Shown here: piece after piece, positions 15,298 through 23,816 of the stretch | How the letters are laid out: each line of letters starts with the position of its first letter | Numbering within the stretch: the first letter of the stretch is position 1 | Assembly (NCBI RefSeq): GCF_937981445.1 | Contig: NZ_CALJON010000021.1 | Coordinates: forward strand, 1 to 37,707 | Reading direction: 5' to 3' | Origin: an uncultured Veillonella sp. | GTDB taxonomy: Bacteria > Bacillota > Negativicutes > Veillonellales > Veillonellaceae | Length of the DNA stretch: 37,707 nt | Notes under the pieces: model-generated | Seen by the model: the letters and a program-made list of their open reading frames with translations, nothing else | What the model was told of the DNA's origin: nothing | Database searches by the model: none | Translations under genes and position numbers: made by a program

Positions 15298-15525
15298 ATG
15301 ATGGCAGGATCCAATTCTACAGTGCAGCAGCGCAAGGGCGGCATTGGTCGTTTATCGCGTGAAATGAAAGCTGAACTCAAAAAAGTAGTCTGGCCGACAA
15401 AAAAAGAGCTCATCAATTACACCATTGTCGTGTTTGTTACCGTAGTATTTATGGCAGCCCTTATTGGCGCTGTGGATGCTATCTTTGGCAAACTCATTGA
15501 ATTGTTGATGCATGTTGTCGGATAG
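15298..15525 (+). CDS. secE: Preprotein translocase subunit SecE
   Basis: SecE stabilises SecY in the protein-export channel. The 75-residue product is the short, single-spanning form: an amphipathic region ending in the signature ELKKVVWPTKKEL (about 29-41) and one membrane helix (about 44-66). Start codons at 15298 and 15301 are both possible; the first has better spacing from AAGG at 15287-15290. It lies between rpmG and nusG as in most bacteria. Confidence 0.94.
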   Translation: MMAGSNSTVQQRKGGIGRLSREMKAELKKVVWPTKKELINYTIVVFVTVVFMAALIGAVDAIFGKLIELLMHVVG

Positions 15526-15536
15526 GAGGCCTTTCC

Positions 15537-16073
15537 GTGGAAGCAGATAAGAAATGGTATGTTATTCATACTTACTCAGGCTACGAAAACAAAGTAAAAA
15601 CTAATCTGGAGCTTAAAGTTCAATCCATGGGATTAGAGGATACCATTGGTCGTATTCTCGTGCCTGTTGAGGACGAAGTGGATGAAAAAGATGGCGTAAA
15701 GAAAGTAGTAAAACGTAAAATATTTCCAGGCTATGTATTAGTAGAAATGGAAGTAAATGATCGTTCCTGGTACGTTGTGCGTAACACACCGGGCGTTACA
15801 GGCTTCGTTGGGTCTGCGACTAAACCGGTGCCGTTGTCTGATTCCGAGGTTGAATATATCCTCAAATCACAGGGCGTCGATCAAGAACCGAAAGCTACTA
15901 TCGATGTAGAAGTCGGTGAAACAGTACGCATTACTTCTGGTGCCTTTGAAGATAGATTAGGTAAAATTACTGAAATTAATCACGAAAAACAAACATTAAA
16001 ACTTGAAGTTGAAATGTTTGGTCGTGAAACATCGGTAGAGGTAGATTTCTCTCAAATTGAGAAAGATCTTTAA
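15537..16073 (+). CDS. nusG: Transcription termination/antitermination factor NusG
   Basis: NusG binds RNA polymerase and modulates elongation, termination and coupling to the ribosome. The 178-residue product has the NGN domain (KWYVIHTYSGYENKVK at 5-20, FPGYVLVEM about 62-70) and a C-terminal KOW domain (GETVRITSGAFEDRLGKITE, about 128-147). The start is GTG at 15537 with AGGAGG at 15523-15528. It begins 11 nt after secE. Confidence 0.97.
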   Translation: MEADKKWYVIHTYSGYENKVKTNLELKVQSMGLEDTIGRILVPVEDEVDEKDGVKKVVKRKIFPGYVLVEMEVNDRSWYVVRNTPGVTGFVGSATKPVPLSDSEVEYILKSQGVDQEPKATIDVEVGETVRITSGAFEDRLGKITEINHEKQTLKLEVEMFGRETSVEVDFSQIEKDL

Positions 16074-16122
16074 TATATATTATTTATAACTCTAAACTTT
16101 TTAGGCGGCTTGGTGGTCGCCA

Positions 16123-16152
16123 GTGGGAGGAAAAGCTTATTTCCGTTACCAC
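16123..16152 (+). ncRNA. rplK leader hairpin, probable L1-type autoregulatory site
   Basis: GTGG (16123-16126) pairs with CCAC (16149-16152); an internal loop GA/GTTA follows, then GGAAA (16129-16133) with TTTCC (16140-16144) and a 6-nt loop. The same design recurs before rplA. Ribosomal protein L1 is known to control the rplK-rplA unit through leader RNA that mimics its rRNA site; assigning this element to L1 is inference. Confidence 0.6.
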
Positions 16153-16183
16153 CACATTTTGAGCGCAAGGAGGTGTAATCACC

Positions 16184-16609
16184 ATGGCTAAAAAGGTTAC
16201 AAAAATTGTAAAACTTCAGTGTGAAGCAGGAAAGGCAAGTCCAGCGCCACCTATCGGTCCAGCTCTTGGTCAGGCAGGGGTTAACATTATGGCATTCGTT
16301 AAAGAATTTAACGAACGTACAGCACAACAAGCTGGCTTAACTATTCCAGTTGTTATTACTGTATTTGAAGATAGAAGCTTCACTTTCGTTACTAAGACTC
16401 CACCAGCAGCTGTTCTTTTATTAAAAGCAGCTGGCATCTCTAAAGGATCCGGAGTTCCTAACCGTGACAAAGTAGCAAAAGTTAGTCGCGATAAAGTTCG
16501 TGAAATCGCAGAACTTAAAATGCCTGACTTGAATGCAAATACTGTAGAACAAGGTATGCGTATGGTAGAAGGTACTGCACGCAGCATGGGTATTGTTATC
16601 GTTGATTAA
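16184..16609 (+). CDS. rplK: 50S ribosomal protein L11
   Basis: L11 binds 23S rRNA at the GTPase-associated centre and is needed for the stringent response. The 141-residue product is full length, with the N-terminal proline-rich segment GKASPAPPIGPALGQAGVNI (17-36) and the C-terminal RNA-binding domain ending GTARSMGIVI. The ATG at 16184 follows AAGGAGGTG. It is preceded by a hairpin leader that is repeated before rplA. Confidence 0.98.
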   Translation: MAKKVTKIVKLQCEAGKASPAPPIGPALGQAGVNIMAFVKEFNERTAQQAGLTIPVVITVFEDRSFTFVTKTPPAAVLLLKAAGISKGSGVPNRDKVAKVSRDKVREIAELKMPDLNANTVEQGMRMVEGTARSMGIVIVD

Positions 16610-16622
16610 TTAGCGTACGACA

Positions 16623-16671
16623 TGTGCTAAGTGTAGCACATATCGGTGGGAGGGTATTCCCGTTATACCAC
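16623..16671 (+). ncRNA. rplA leader: hairpin plus second copy of the L1-type element
   Basis: A first hairpin pairs TGTGCTA (16623-16629) with TAGCACA (16634-16640). The second repeats the rplK design: GTGG (16646-16649) with CCAC (16668-16671), internal loop GA/GTTATA, GGG (16652-16654) with CCC (16659-16661), loop TATT. The ribosome site AGGAGG follows closely, so protein binding could block rplA translation. Confidence 0.6.
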
Positions 16672-16688
16672 ATAAGGAGGATTTTAAG

Positions 16689-17399
16689 ATGGCAAAAGTA
16701 GGTAAGAAATACGCTGAAGCAGCAAAACTTATCGAAGCTGGCAAATTCTACGAACCAGTAGAAGCTATTGAGCTTGTTAAGAAAACTGCAACTGCTAAAT
16801 TCGACGAAACTGTTGAAATCTCTTTCAACTTGAACGTCGATCCTAAATACGCTGATCAACAAGTTCGTGGTGCCGTTGTATTACCACATGGTACAGGTAA
16901 AACTCAACGCGTACTCGTATTTGCGAAAGGCGATAAAATTAAAGAAGCTGAGGAAGCTGGCGCAGATTATGTTGGCTCCGAAGAATTAGTAGCAAAAATT
17001 CAAGGTGGCTGGAGCGACTTCGACGTTGCTGTAGCAACTCCTGATATGATGGGCCAAGTTGGTCGTTTAGGTAAAATTTTAGGTCCTAAAGGCTTAATGC
17101 CAAACCCTAAAGTTGGTACTGTAACGATGGACGTAGCTCGTGCTGTTAATGAAATTAAAGCTGGTAAGATTGAATACCGTACCGATAAAGCAGGTATCGT
17201 AGCTTGTGCAATCGGTAAAGCATCTTTCGATGAAGCGAAATTACTTGACAATTACCGCGTAATCGTAGATACTATTCTCAAGGCCAAACCAGCAGCTGCT
17301 AAAGGTCAGTACATTAAAACTGTTACTTTAAGCGCTACTATGGGCCCTGGTGTTCCTCTTAACGTTTTCAAATTGACTAACGTTACTAAGGAACAATAA
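16689..17399 (+). CDS. rplA: 50S ribosomal protein L1
   Basis: L1 forms the mobile stalk at the ribosomal E site and is the translational repressor of its own operon in studied bacteria. The 236-residue product is full length with the L1 signature near GRLGKILGPKGLMPNPKVGT (about 125-144). The ATG at 16689 follows AAGGAGG. Confidence 0.98.
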   Translation: MAKVGKKYAEAAKLIEAGKFYEPVEAIELVKKTATAKFDETVEISFNLNVDPKYADQQVRGAVVLPHGTGKTQRVLVFAKGDKIKEAEEAGADYVGSEELVAKIQGGWSDFDVAVATPDMMGQVGRLGKILGPKGLMPNPKVGTVTMDVARAVNEIKAGKIEYRTDKAGIVACAIGKASFDEAKLLDNYRVIVDTILKAKPAAAKGQYIKTVTLSATMGPGVPLNVFKLTNVTKEQ

Positions 17400-17411
17400 T
17401 AAGATATGTTC

Positions 17412-17530
17412 TCTTAGCTGTAGACCGCAGGTATGTATAATGGATGCAAATCCGCCCGCAGAGGCTGAACCGAATTCTATTACGAAACGGTACGACCTCA
17501 TCGCGGTTTGTGATGAGGTCGTTTTTACGC
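17412..17530 (+). ncRNA. L10 leader with attenuator terminator before rplJ
   Basis: The 178-nt gap before rplJ holds a ribosomal protein L10-type leader: CTGTAGACCGCAGG (about 17418-17431), then CCGCCCGCAGAGGCTG (about 17452-17467). It ends in an intrinsic terminator in which ACGACCTCATC (17492-17502) pairs perfectly with GATGAGGTCGT (17512-17522) ahead of TTTT. L10(L12)4 binding to such leaders represses rplJL. The identification rests on position and layout, not on a covariance model. Confidence 0.8.
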
Positions 17531-17577
17531 TAAGATAGTACATAGAGCATCACCAAAATCTATAAGGAGGTATTCTA

Positions 17578-18081
17578 ATGGCTGTCACTACACAGAAACA
17601 GGCAATCGTTGCACAAATGAAAGAAAAACTTTCAGAAGCAAAGGGGGCCGTACTCGTAGGTTACCATGGCTTAACTGTTGAGCAAGTAACTGATCTTCGT
17701 CGTAAATTCTTGGCTGAAGATGTAGAGTACAAAGTAATCAAAAACACATTGACTCGCATTGCAGTTAATGAATTAGGTCTTGAAGGTTTCGGTGAACATC
17801 TTGAAGGTCCTACGGCACTTGCAGTGTCTAAGACTGATGCTGTTGCACCAGCTCGTATTATCGAGAACTTCATTAAAGACACTAAAACTGAAGCAATCGA
17901 CGTTAAAGTTGGTCTTGTAGAAGGTAAAGTTGTAACTGCAGAAGAAGTTAAAGCTGTTGCTAAATTGCCTAACCACGAAGGTATGCTATCCATGCTTCTT
18001 TCCGTGCTTCAGGCTCCAATCCGCAACGTGGCTTATGCAGTAAAAGCTGTTGCCGAAGCAAAAGACGAAACTGTAGCTTAA
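17578..18081 (+). CDS. rplJ: 50S ribosomal protein L10
   Basis: L10 anchors the L7/L12 dimers to the ribosomal stalk. The 167-residue product has normal length, with the N-terminal rRNA-binding part (AVLVGYHGLTVEQVTDLRRK, about 24-43) and the C-terminal helix that binds L12. The ATG at 17578 follows AAGGAGG. With L12 it is expected to repress its own synthesis through the leader upstream. Confidence 0.97.
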   Translation: MAVTTQKQAIVAQMKEKLSEAKGAVLVGYHGLTVEQVTDLRRKFLAEDVEYKVIKNTLTRIAVNELGLEGFGEHLEGPTALAVSKTDAVAPARIIENFIKDTKTEAIDVKVGLVEGKVVTAEEVKAVAKLPNHEGMLSMLLSVLQAPIRNVAYAVKAVAEAKDETVA

Positions 18082-18142
18082 TAAGCTTAGTACGTAGCAA
18101 AATATTATTACTACAACATAGAATTAGTGGAGGAACTATATC

Positions 18143-18514
18143 ATGGCACTTAACATTGAAAACATTGTTGCTGAATTAGAACAAGCAACTATCCTTGAAT
18201 TAAATGATCTTGTAAAAGCTATCGAAGAAAAATTTAACGTAACTGCAGCTGCTCCTGTAGCTGTTGCTGCTGCTGGCGGTGCTGCTGGTGCAGGCGAAGA
18301 AAAATCTGACTTCGACGTAATCCTTAAAGATGCAGGTTCTGCAAAAATCAACGTAATCAAAGTTGTTCGTGAAGCAACTGGTCTTGGCTTAAAAGAAGCT
18401 AAAGCTGTTGTTGACGGCGCTCCTGCACCTGTTAAAGAAGGTATGCCTAAAGCTGACGCTGAAGCTCTTAAAGCTAAATTGGAAGAAGCTGGCGCATCTG
18501 TTGAACTTAAATAA
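18143..18514 (+). CDS. rplL: 50S ribosomal protein L7/L12
   Basis: L7/L12 forms the flexible stalk that recruits translational GTPases. The 123-residue product has the N-terminal dimer domain (1-33), an Ala-rich hinge (about 34-52) and the C-terminal factor-binding domain with KVVREATGLGLKEAKAVVDG (about 73-92). The ATG at 18143 follows GGAGG. It is followed by a strong terminator, so the usual read-through into rpoB cannot occur here. Confidence 0.98.
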   Translation: MALNIENIVAELEQATILELNDLVKAIEEKFNVTAAAPVAVAAAGGAAGAGEEKSDFDVILKDAGSAKINVIKVVREATGLGLKEAKAVVDGAPAPVKEGMPKADAEALKAKLEEAGASVELK

Positions 18515-18555
18515 TTTAAGCCCTGTGGCGTAATTATTAAGATAATACAACAAAT

Positions 18556-18587
18556 AAAGACCACTCCCTATGGAGAGTGGTCTTTTT
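18556..18587 (+). terminator. Rho-independent terminator after rplL
   Basis: AAAGACCACTC (18556-18566) pairs with GAGTGGTCTTT (18575-18585), and T residues continue to 18587. It ends the rpmG-to-rplL transcript. Confidence 0.92.
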
Positions 18588-18732
18588 GTATGCAAAAATT
18601 GCAAGTATAATATGAGTTGTATTTGGTGGATTTTAGAGAAAAAACTTAAAAATTAACATCAGTTTTACTTACAACAATACATTATTGATATATGGTAAAA
18701 TACAATTTGCCTTTCTTTGTATTATGTATACA

Positions 18733-18741
18733 TGTTATAAT
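18733..18741 (+). promoter_or_regulatory. Extended -10 promoter of aspA
   Basis: TGTTATAAT (18733-18741) is a perfect extended -10 without a clear -35. It gives a leader of about 160 nt. Nothing else was recognised in the AT-rich 320-bp gap 18588-18908. Confidence 0.55.
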
Positions 18742-18908
18742 CAGGGTAATAAAGATATTGTTCTTTATAATAAAAGATTTTGATTTAATTACTATGATAT
18801 TTAGTTGCAAAGCTAGATTGTAACGGGCTTTGTAAGAAATATAAAAATAAGGTTCTATAGGTTTAGAATCATTTCTTTAGGTATATTTTATAAAGAAAGA
18901 GGTCATGT

Positions 18909-20324
18909 ATGCGTAAAGAACGGGATTTTTTAGGTGAATTAGAAGTTGCTGATGAATTGTACTATGGGGTACAGACTTTACGTGCTTTAGAAAATTTTAA
19001 TATTACAGGCAAACACTTAGACCATGACTTTATTCGCTCTATGGCAATGGTAAAAAAAGCATGTGCTCTTGCCAATATGAAGACAGGTCGTATGGAGAAA
19101 ACCATTGGAGATGCTATTGTTAAAGCGGCTGATGAAGTGATTGCAGGGAAACATATTGATCAATTCCCAGTGGATCCTATTCAAGGTGGCGCAGGTACCT
19201 CCTTCAATATGAATATGAATGAAGTATTGGCAAATCGCGGCTTAGAAATTTTAGGTCATCCAAAGGGGAGCTATGATATTATTTCTCCAAATAATCATTG
19301 TAATATGGCGCAATCCACCAATGATACCTTCCCTACGGCTATTAAAGTGTGTGCTATTTTAAAGAGCAAGCCTTTGATTGCTGCCTTACAGCGCTTAGTT
19401 GATGAATTAGAGCGTAAAGCAGAAGAATATAAGGAAATCTTGAAGATGGGACGTACTCATTTACAAGATGCTGTGCCGATTACACTAGGTCAAGAAATGG
19501 GGGCTTATGCGTCTGGTGTCCGCCGCGGTATTAAGCGTATTGAGTCAGCTATTGTAGCAGCTCACACTGTAAATATGGGGGCTACTGCCGTAGGTACAGG
19601 CCTTAATGCTGAGCCTAAATATATCCGAGATGTAGTAGGGGAATTATCCTCTGTAGTGGGCGAAGAATTCTATACAGCAGAAAACTTAATCGATGCGACT
19701 AACAATACGGATATTTTTGCTGATATTTCTAGCGGTTTAAAAGTAACGGCTCTTGTACTTATTAAAATGGCCAATGACTTCCGCCTTATGGCATCGGGCC
19801 CTCGTTGTGGTATTGGGGAATTAAAATTACCACCTCGCCAACCAGGTTCAAGTATTATGCCAGGCAAAGTAAATCCAGTTATTGCGGAAGTACTAAATCA
19901 GGTTTGTTACCAAGTTGTATCGAATGACTTAGCCGTTACCTTAGGGGTAGAAAATGGTCAATTCGAACTTAATGTTATGGAACCCGTAATCGCGTATAAT
20001 TTGTTTAACTCCATGTGCTATTTAAAAAATGGGGTTAATACCTTCGTAGATAAATTATTAATTGACCTTGAAGTAGATCGTGAACGTTGTCAATATTGGT
20101 TAGATCGCAGCGTGGGCATTGTGACGGCTTTATTGCCACATATTGGTTATGAAAACACGTCGGCTCTTGCAAAAGAAGCGTATACTACAGGGCGTTCTAT
20201 TAAAGAGATTATATTGGAAAAAGGACTCTTGTCCGAAGCCGATATGAATCATATTCTATCTCCAGCTGAAATGACTAAACCAGGGATTGCCGGTGCGGAC
20301 ATTTTAAAAGTAAAGGGGAATTAA
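18909..20324 (+). CDS. aspA: Aspartate ammonia-lyase (aspartase)
   Basis: Aspartase converts L-aspartate to fumarate and ammonia. The 471-residue product has the fumarase/aspartase signature GSSIMPGKVNP (from residue 313, containing the catalytic serine loop), TGLNAEP and MGRTHLQDAVP. Fumarase C is the related alternative; opening with RKERDFLGE and the overall wording fit AspA better. In a Veillonella-type metabolism the fumarate could act as electron acceptor. The ATG at 18909 follows AAGAGG. It is monocistronic and lies, unusually, between rplL and rpoB. Confidence 0.93.
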   Translation: MRKERDFLGELEVADELYYGVQTLRALENFNITGKHLDHDFIRSMAMVKKACALANMKTGRMEKTIGDAIVKAADEVIAGKHIDQFPVDPIQGGAGTSFNMNMNEVLANRGLEILGHPKGSYDIISPNNHCNMAQSTNDTFPTAIKVCAILKSKPLIAALQRLVDELERKAEEYKEILKMGRTHLQDAVPITLGQEMGAYASGVRRGIKRIESAIVAAHTVNMGATAVGTGLNAEPKYIRDVVGELSSVVGEEFYTAENLIDATNNTDIFADISSGLKVTALVLIKMANDFRLMASGPRCGIGELKLPPRQPGSSIMPGKVNPVIAEVLNQVCYQVVSNDLAVTLGVENGQFELNVMEPVIAYNLFNSMCYLKNGVNTFVDKLLIDLEVDRERCQYWLDRSVGIVTALLPHIGYENTSALAKEAYTTGRSIKEIILEKGLLSEADMNHILSPAEMTKPGIAGADILKVKGN

Positions 20325-20341
20325 GATAGTTTTATTTTGGA

Positions 20342-20377
20342 CTAATTGGTAACACCGAACTTAGGGTTACCAATTAG
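20342..20377 (+). terminator. Hairpin after aspA
   Basis: CTAATTGGTAAC (20342-20353) pairs perfectly with GTTACCAATTAG (20366-20377). The tail is not a clean T-run (GTTTTTG follows 15 nt later), so it may be a weak terminator or an mRNA 3'-end stabiliser. Confidence 0.55.
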
Positions 20378-20403
20378 AAATCCAAGTTGTGTTTTTGTGA
20401 AAT

Positions 20404-20472
20404 CCTATGGTTAGCGCTTATGTACTTCATTATGTAAATCATAGTCCATAGGGTAAAAGATACAAGTACATA
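20404..20472. repeat. Interleaved inverted repeats after aspA
   Basis: CCTATGG/CCATAGG (20404-20410 and 20446-20452) and TATGTACTT/AAGTACATA (20419-20427 and 20464-20472) cross each other, so only one can form or they form a pseudoknot. Purine-rich AATAGAA-type repeats follow to about 20545. No function is evident. Confidence 0.45.
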
Positions 20473-20548
20473 GAATAGAATAAGTAGTAATGAAATAGGA
20501 ATAGAAACAAAATAGAACAGAAATAACAGTAGAATAGAACTAACATAG

Positions 20549-20643
20549 AAAAAACACCTTATTCATGTATATTAATAGTTAGCATTAGTACCTGGAATAG
20601 CTCGAAGGCTAAGCTTACTATATACAGGGTAAGGTGTTTTTAT
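20549..20643. terminator. Bidirectional terminator between aspA and the thi operon
   Basis: AAAACACCTTA (20551-20561) pairs with TAAGGTGTTTT (20630-20640). TGTATAT/ATATACA (20566-20572 and 20620-20626) and TTAGC/GCTAA (20579-20583 and 20608-20612) continue the long imperfect stem. T-runs flank it on both strands, as expected between converging transcripts. Confidence 0.75.
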
Positions 20644-20759
20644 ATTTTCTTCGATTTTTAATTTTCTATTGTGGCCTTTATAATTTGATTTACTTGTAGT
20701 TACATAAAATTTAATTTATAGCTACATACAATTTGACTTATAGCTATGTACAAAGTGTT

Positions 20760-21758
20760 TCATATAGTTTGAATTAATTTTTTCCAAGTGGCCGTGTATG
20801 TATTTACTTGGCTTTGTTCCATGGTTTCGTTCATCATACAGATTCCTGCAAGACCTGGCGGGAGTAAATGAAAATTATCTTGGTGAATGCCGCCGATGGC
20901 AAAGGTAGGAATTTGAAGTGCCATGATAGCTTCGAGTTCTTTCCAATCACGGGGTGGTAAGTTTGGCTTACATCGCGATGGAAAAACATGTCCAAAGACA
21001 AGCCACTGGGCATGATGGGCTTTGGCGTACTGGGCTTCTGTTAGGGAGTGAACGGACACGCCATAGGGCACTGGTAATAAGGGCGCAGGGGCTGTAGTTA
21101 AACGAGACGCAAAGACTTGATCGAAATGAGGTTCAGGGGCTTTAACGAAATGGGACGCAGGAGCCTTAGCGAAAGGAGACTCAGGAACTTGATCAGAGTG
21201 AGATGCAAGAGTTTTGGTTGATGTAGCCTGCTTAGAGAGCGCCTTTAATTCATTTACGGAAAGCTGCACGGGTATACCATATTGCACGCCTAAGGCTGCA
21301 TGATGGCTTATGATTAAGTTCACTTTTGCTTTTTTTGCCGCAGGCCATAAGGCGAGTAGTAAGGTTTCATAGTCTTTTGTGGAGAGTTCTTTGGCTCGGA
21401 GCAAGAGTTGATGAGGGCCACTGGCAATAAGGGCTTTAAGATAGGCTAAAATTTGTGTATCTATTGATGATAGTTTTGGTTGAGCTGTTAAGGGCGGGAC
21501 CAACTCTTGCGCATCTTTAGGAGGAAGCTTTGGTTGTCCCTCTTTAAGAATAAGATTTGTTCGCTCCTCTTTAAGAGTAAGATTTGTTTGTGCCTCTAAG
21601 TAGGGGAGCCCTATTTCTGAATCTCTAGGTGTTCGTATCAGTTGCCTATTTAGATTTGTTCCTTTAGGGGTGGCACTTCTTTTTATATAATCTTTCAGTG
21701 TAGGCAAATGAGTTACATAGGTGAGTTTGAATTTTTGTTTATAATCTGATGTGGTCAT
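20760..21758 (-). CDS. tenI: TenI-like thiazole tautomerase with two repeat insertions
   Basis: The C-terminal third (232-310) matches the ThiE/TenI TIM barrel: YGVSVHSLTEAQYA (232-245), FGHVFPSRCKPNLPPRDW (255-272) and FAIGGI (286-291). The GHVF-x-x-x-CK-x-x-LPPR pattern and SVHSL resemble TenI, the thiazole phosphate tautomerase, more than ThiE. The N-terminal barrel strands are LTYVTHLP (12-19) and HQLLLRAKELS (116-126). At 332 residues it is over 100 longer than usual, because two tandem-repeat blocks interrupt the barrel: five 9-residue units at 59-103 and six 8-residue units at 182-229. The frame is intact throughout. It is the last gene of the thi operon; its start overlaps thiH by 20 nt. 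A thiamine-phosphate synthase role is the alternative. Confidence 0.8.
   Translation of the reverse strand: MTTSDYKQKFKLTYVTHLPTLKDYIKRSATPKGTNLNRQLIRTPRDSEIGLPYLEAQTNLTLKEERTNLILKEGQPKLPPKDAQELVPPLTAQPKLSSIDTQILAYLKALIASGPHQLLLRAKELSTKDYETLLLALWPAAKKAKVNLIISHHAALGVQYGIPVQLSVNELKALSKQATSTKTLASHSDQVPESPFAKAPASHFVKAPEPHFDQVFASRLTTAPAPLLPVPYGVSVHSLTEAQYAKAHHAQWLVFGHVFPSRCKPNLPPRDWKELEAIMALQIPTFAIGGIHQDNFHLLPPGLAGICMMNETMEQSQVNTYTATWKKLIQTI
21072..21215 (-). repeat. 24-bp coding minisatellite in tenI (six units)
   Basis: Six imperfect 8-residue units occupy residues 182-229; examples are QVPESPFA, KAPASHFV and KAPEPHFD. The block lies between the barrel helix containing SVNELKAL and the SVHSL strand. 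Confidence 0.85.
21450..21584 (-). repeat. 27-bp coding minisatellite in tenI (five units)
   Basis: Five imperfect 9-residue units occupy residues 59-103; the first two are NLTLKEERT and NLILKEGQP. Later units diverge but keep the register. The unit length and sequence differ from the second block, so the two arose independently. Confidence 0.8.
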
Positions 21759-22944
21759 GGAATACTACCTGAAGCCCCATATTAGTAATGTCATCATGCA
21801 TTTCTTTTACACTGCGCGTGTCATTTATATCGAATTGATCACTACTGCGATGTTTATTGCCTTCGCTATGGCCACCTACATCGACTTGAACGCCTGCAGA
21901 GATTTTAGTGGCGCAAATATTCATGACCGCATTGCGGAATTCGCGGCTTTCACGGCTTGATACAGTGATGTGGGTATGTGGTAAGAAGAGCCGATAGGCA
22001 CACATGATTTGAACTAAATCGCGATCACTTACTAAATGATTGAAATGGCCAAGCTGACCATTTACAGGGCGGAGTCGTGGCACTGAGAAACTGAGCTCAC
22101 TTTCAGGGAAGGCTTGACCTGTAATCGCTACATGGAGACCAGTTGCTAAGGCATCATAGCGGAAATTACTCAAACCTAAGAGTGCCGAGAAACCTGCACC
22201 GCGGAACCCGCTCTGGAGGGCGCGCTCTTGGGCATAAAAGCGATATGGGAAACTGCGTTTATTGCCATATGGATGATAGTATTCATAGGCTTTTAAATCA
22301 TAGGTCTCCTGAAAGACTGTAATATAATCAGCCCCTGCTTGATGAAGAATTTTATAAGATGCTTGATTAGTAGGGTAGATTTCAATGCCTATGTTGGCAA
22401 AGTATGGCTTAGCTAGTTCTAAGGCGGAGGCGATGTATTCAATGGAAGAGTGTGATTCTGATTCGCCAGTTAAAAATAAGATTTCCTGTAAACCTGTATG
22501 GGCGATAGCTTCTAATTCACGTTTAATTTCATCTAAATTTAGTTGGGCTCGAGGGATGTCTTGCTTACTATTAAAGCCGCAGTAACGGCAGCCATTATGG
22601 CAGTAGTTGGCAATATATAGGGGTGTAAAAAGTTGAATAGAATTACCGAAGCGAGCGCGCGTGAGCTGCCGAGCTTTTTGCGCCATAGCTTCTAAATAAG
22701 GACTTGCTGCCGAGCTGAGGAGTGCCATAAAATCTTCTACTTGTAATACGTCTTTACTTAAGGCCGCTTCTACATGTGCTGCGGTGAAGGCCGCATCATT
22801 AAACCGGTCTTTGGTGGTGAGTACATAGTTTAAATGGGCCACATCAAGTTGGTCCATGGCATCTGTATAGGCTAATACATTTTGGCTCAGTGGTTCATCA
22901 GTGAGGCGTGTGTTATTACTTTGAATAAAAACTTGAGTGCTCAT
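21739..22944 (-). CDS. thiH: 2-iminoacetate synthase (radical SAM, ThiH)
   Basis: ThiH cleaves L-tyrosine to dehydroglycine (2-iminoacetate) and p-cresol, providing the glycine-derived part of the thiazole ring in anaerobes; aerobes often use ThiO instead. The 401-residue product has the radical-SAM cluster motif CHNGCRYC (CX3CX2C) and the downstream GESESHSS and EIYPTNQ segments of the family. The minus-strand ATG at 22944 follows AGGAGG, 9 nt after thiG. Its 3' end overlaps tenI by 20 nt. Confidence 0.96.
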   Translation of the reverse strand: MSTQVFIQSNNTRLTDEPLSQNVLAYTDAMDQLDVAHLNYVLTTKDRFNDAAFTAAHVEAALSKDVLQVEDFMALLSSAASPYLEAMAQKARQLTRARFGNSIQLFTPLYIANYCHNGCRYCGFNSKQDIPRAQLNLDEIKRELEAIAHTGLQEILFLTGESESHSSIEYIASALELAKPYFANIGIEIYPTNQASYKILHQAGADYITVFQETYDLKAYEYYHPYGNKRSFPYRFYAQERALQSGFRGAGFSALLGLSNFRYDALATGLHVAITGQAFPESELSFSVPRLRPVNGQLGHFNHLVSDRDLVQIMCAYRLFLPHTHITVSSRESREFRNAVMNICATKISAGVQVDVGGHSEGNKHRSSDQFDINDTRSVKEMHDDITNMGLQVVFHDHIRL

Positions 22945-22953
22945 AGATTCCTC

Positions 22954-23730
22954 CTAATCATTTAAGAAGCCTGTTAATGGACTGGAGGCGCTAGCATGGT
23001 CTGTTAAAACGGGACCAGTCTTACCTAAATAGGCGAGGCGTCCTGCTTTGATGGCTAGGCTAAAGGCTTTACACATCATTTCTACATCACCTGCAGTGGC
23101 GATGGCTGTATTGCACATAATGGCGGTGACGCCCATTTCCATAGCTTCACAAGCTTCAGATGGTTTACCAATACCTGCATCAACGATGACAGGGAGAGTA
23201 GTACTTTTTAGGACAATATCAATAAATGCTTTTGTGCAGAGACCTCGATTGCTTCCAATGGGAGCGGCTAAGGGCATAATAGCAGCGGCGCCAGCATCTT
23301 CTAGTGCTTTGGTGGCATAGTAATCGGGATACATATAAGGGAGGACGATGAATCCTTTTTGTGATAGCAGCTTAGTGGCTTTGATTGTTTCGTTGTTGTC
23401 TGGCAAGAGCCAACGGGCATCATTAATGATTTCAACTTTGACAAAATCACCGCAACCCATAGCACGGGATAGTTCAGCTATGCGCAATGCTTCTTCTGCT
23501 GTGCGAGCTCCAGACGTATTGGGCAATAGGGTTAGATTTTTGGGGATATAATCTAAAATATTTTCTTCTCCTTTAGGAATTGCACGACGGAGGGCTAAGG
23601 TAATAATTTCACTTTCCCCTTGTTCTACTACCGCTTTGATAAGGGGAAGAGAAAATTTCCCGGAGCCTAAAATGAGACGAGACGTAAATGTTTTGTTGCC
23701 TAAGGTAAATGAATCTGTTTGTGGACTCAT
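22954..23730 (-). CDS. thiG: Thiazole synthase
   Basis: ThiG condenses 1-deoxy-D-xylulose 5-phosphate, 2-iminoacetate and sulfur from ThiS-thiocarboxylate into the thiazole phosphate. The 258-residue TIM barrel shows SRLILGSGKF (17-26), LPNTSGARTAEEA (69-81), the Schiff-base lysine in FVKVEII (about 96-101), and phosphate-binding DAGIGKPSEA and CNTAIA. The ATG at 23730 follows AAAGGA. It lies 86 nt downstream of thiF. Confidence 0.97.
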   Translation of the reverse strand: MSPQTDSFTLGNKTFTSRLILGSGKFSLPLIKAVVEQGESEIITLALRRAIPKGEENILDYIPKNLTLLPNTSGARTAEEALRIAELSRAMGCGDFVKVEIINDARWLLPDNNETIKATKLLSQKGFIVLPYMYPDYYATKALEDAGAAAIMPLAAPIGSNRGLCTKAFIDIVLKSTTLPVIVDAGIGKPSEACEAMEMGVTAIMCNTAIATAGDVEMMCKAFSLAIKAGRLAYLGKTGPVLTDHASASSPLTGFLND

Positions 23731-23816
23731 AAGATATTCCTTTCTGTCTGTGCTGATTGTACAGAATCACAGAGCCTTTACAAATAATCGATGGGCATAT
23801 TTTTATAGGGCATATA

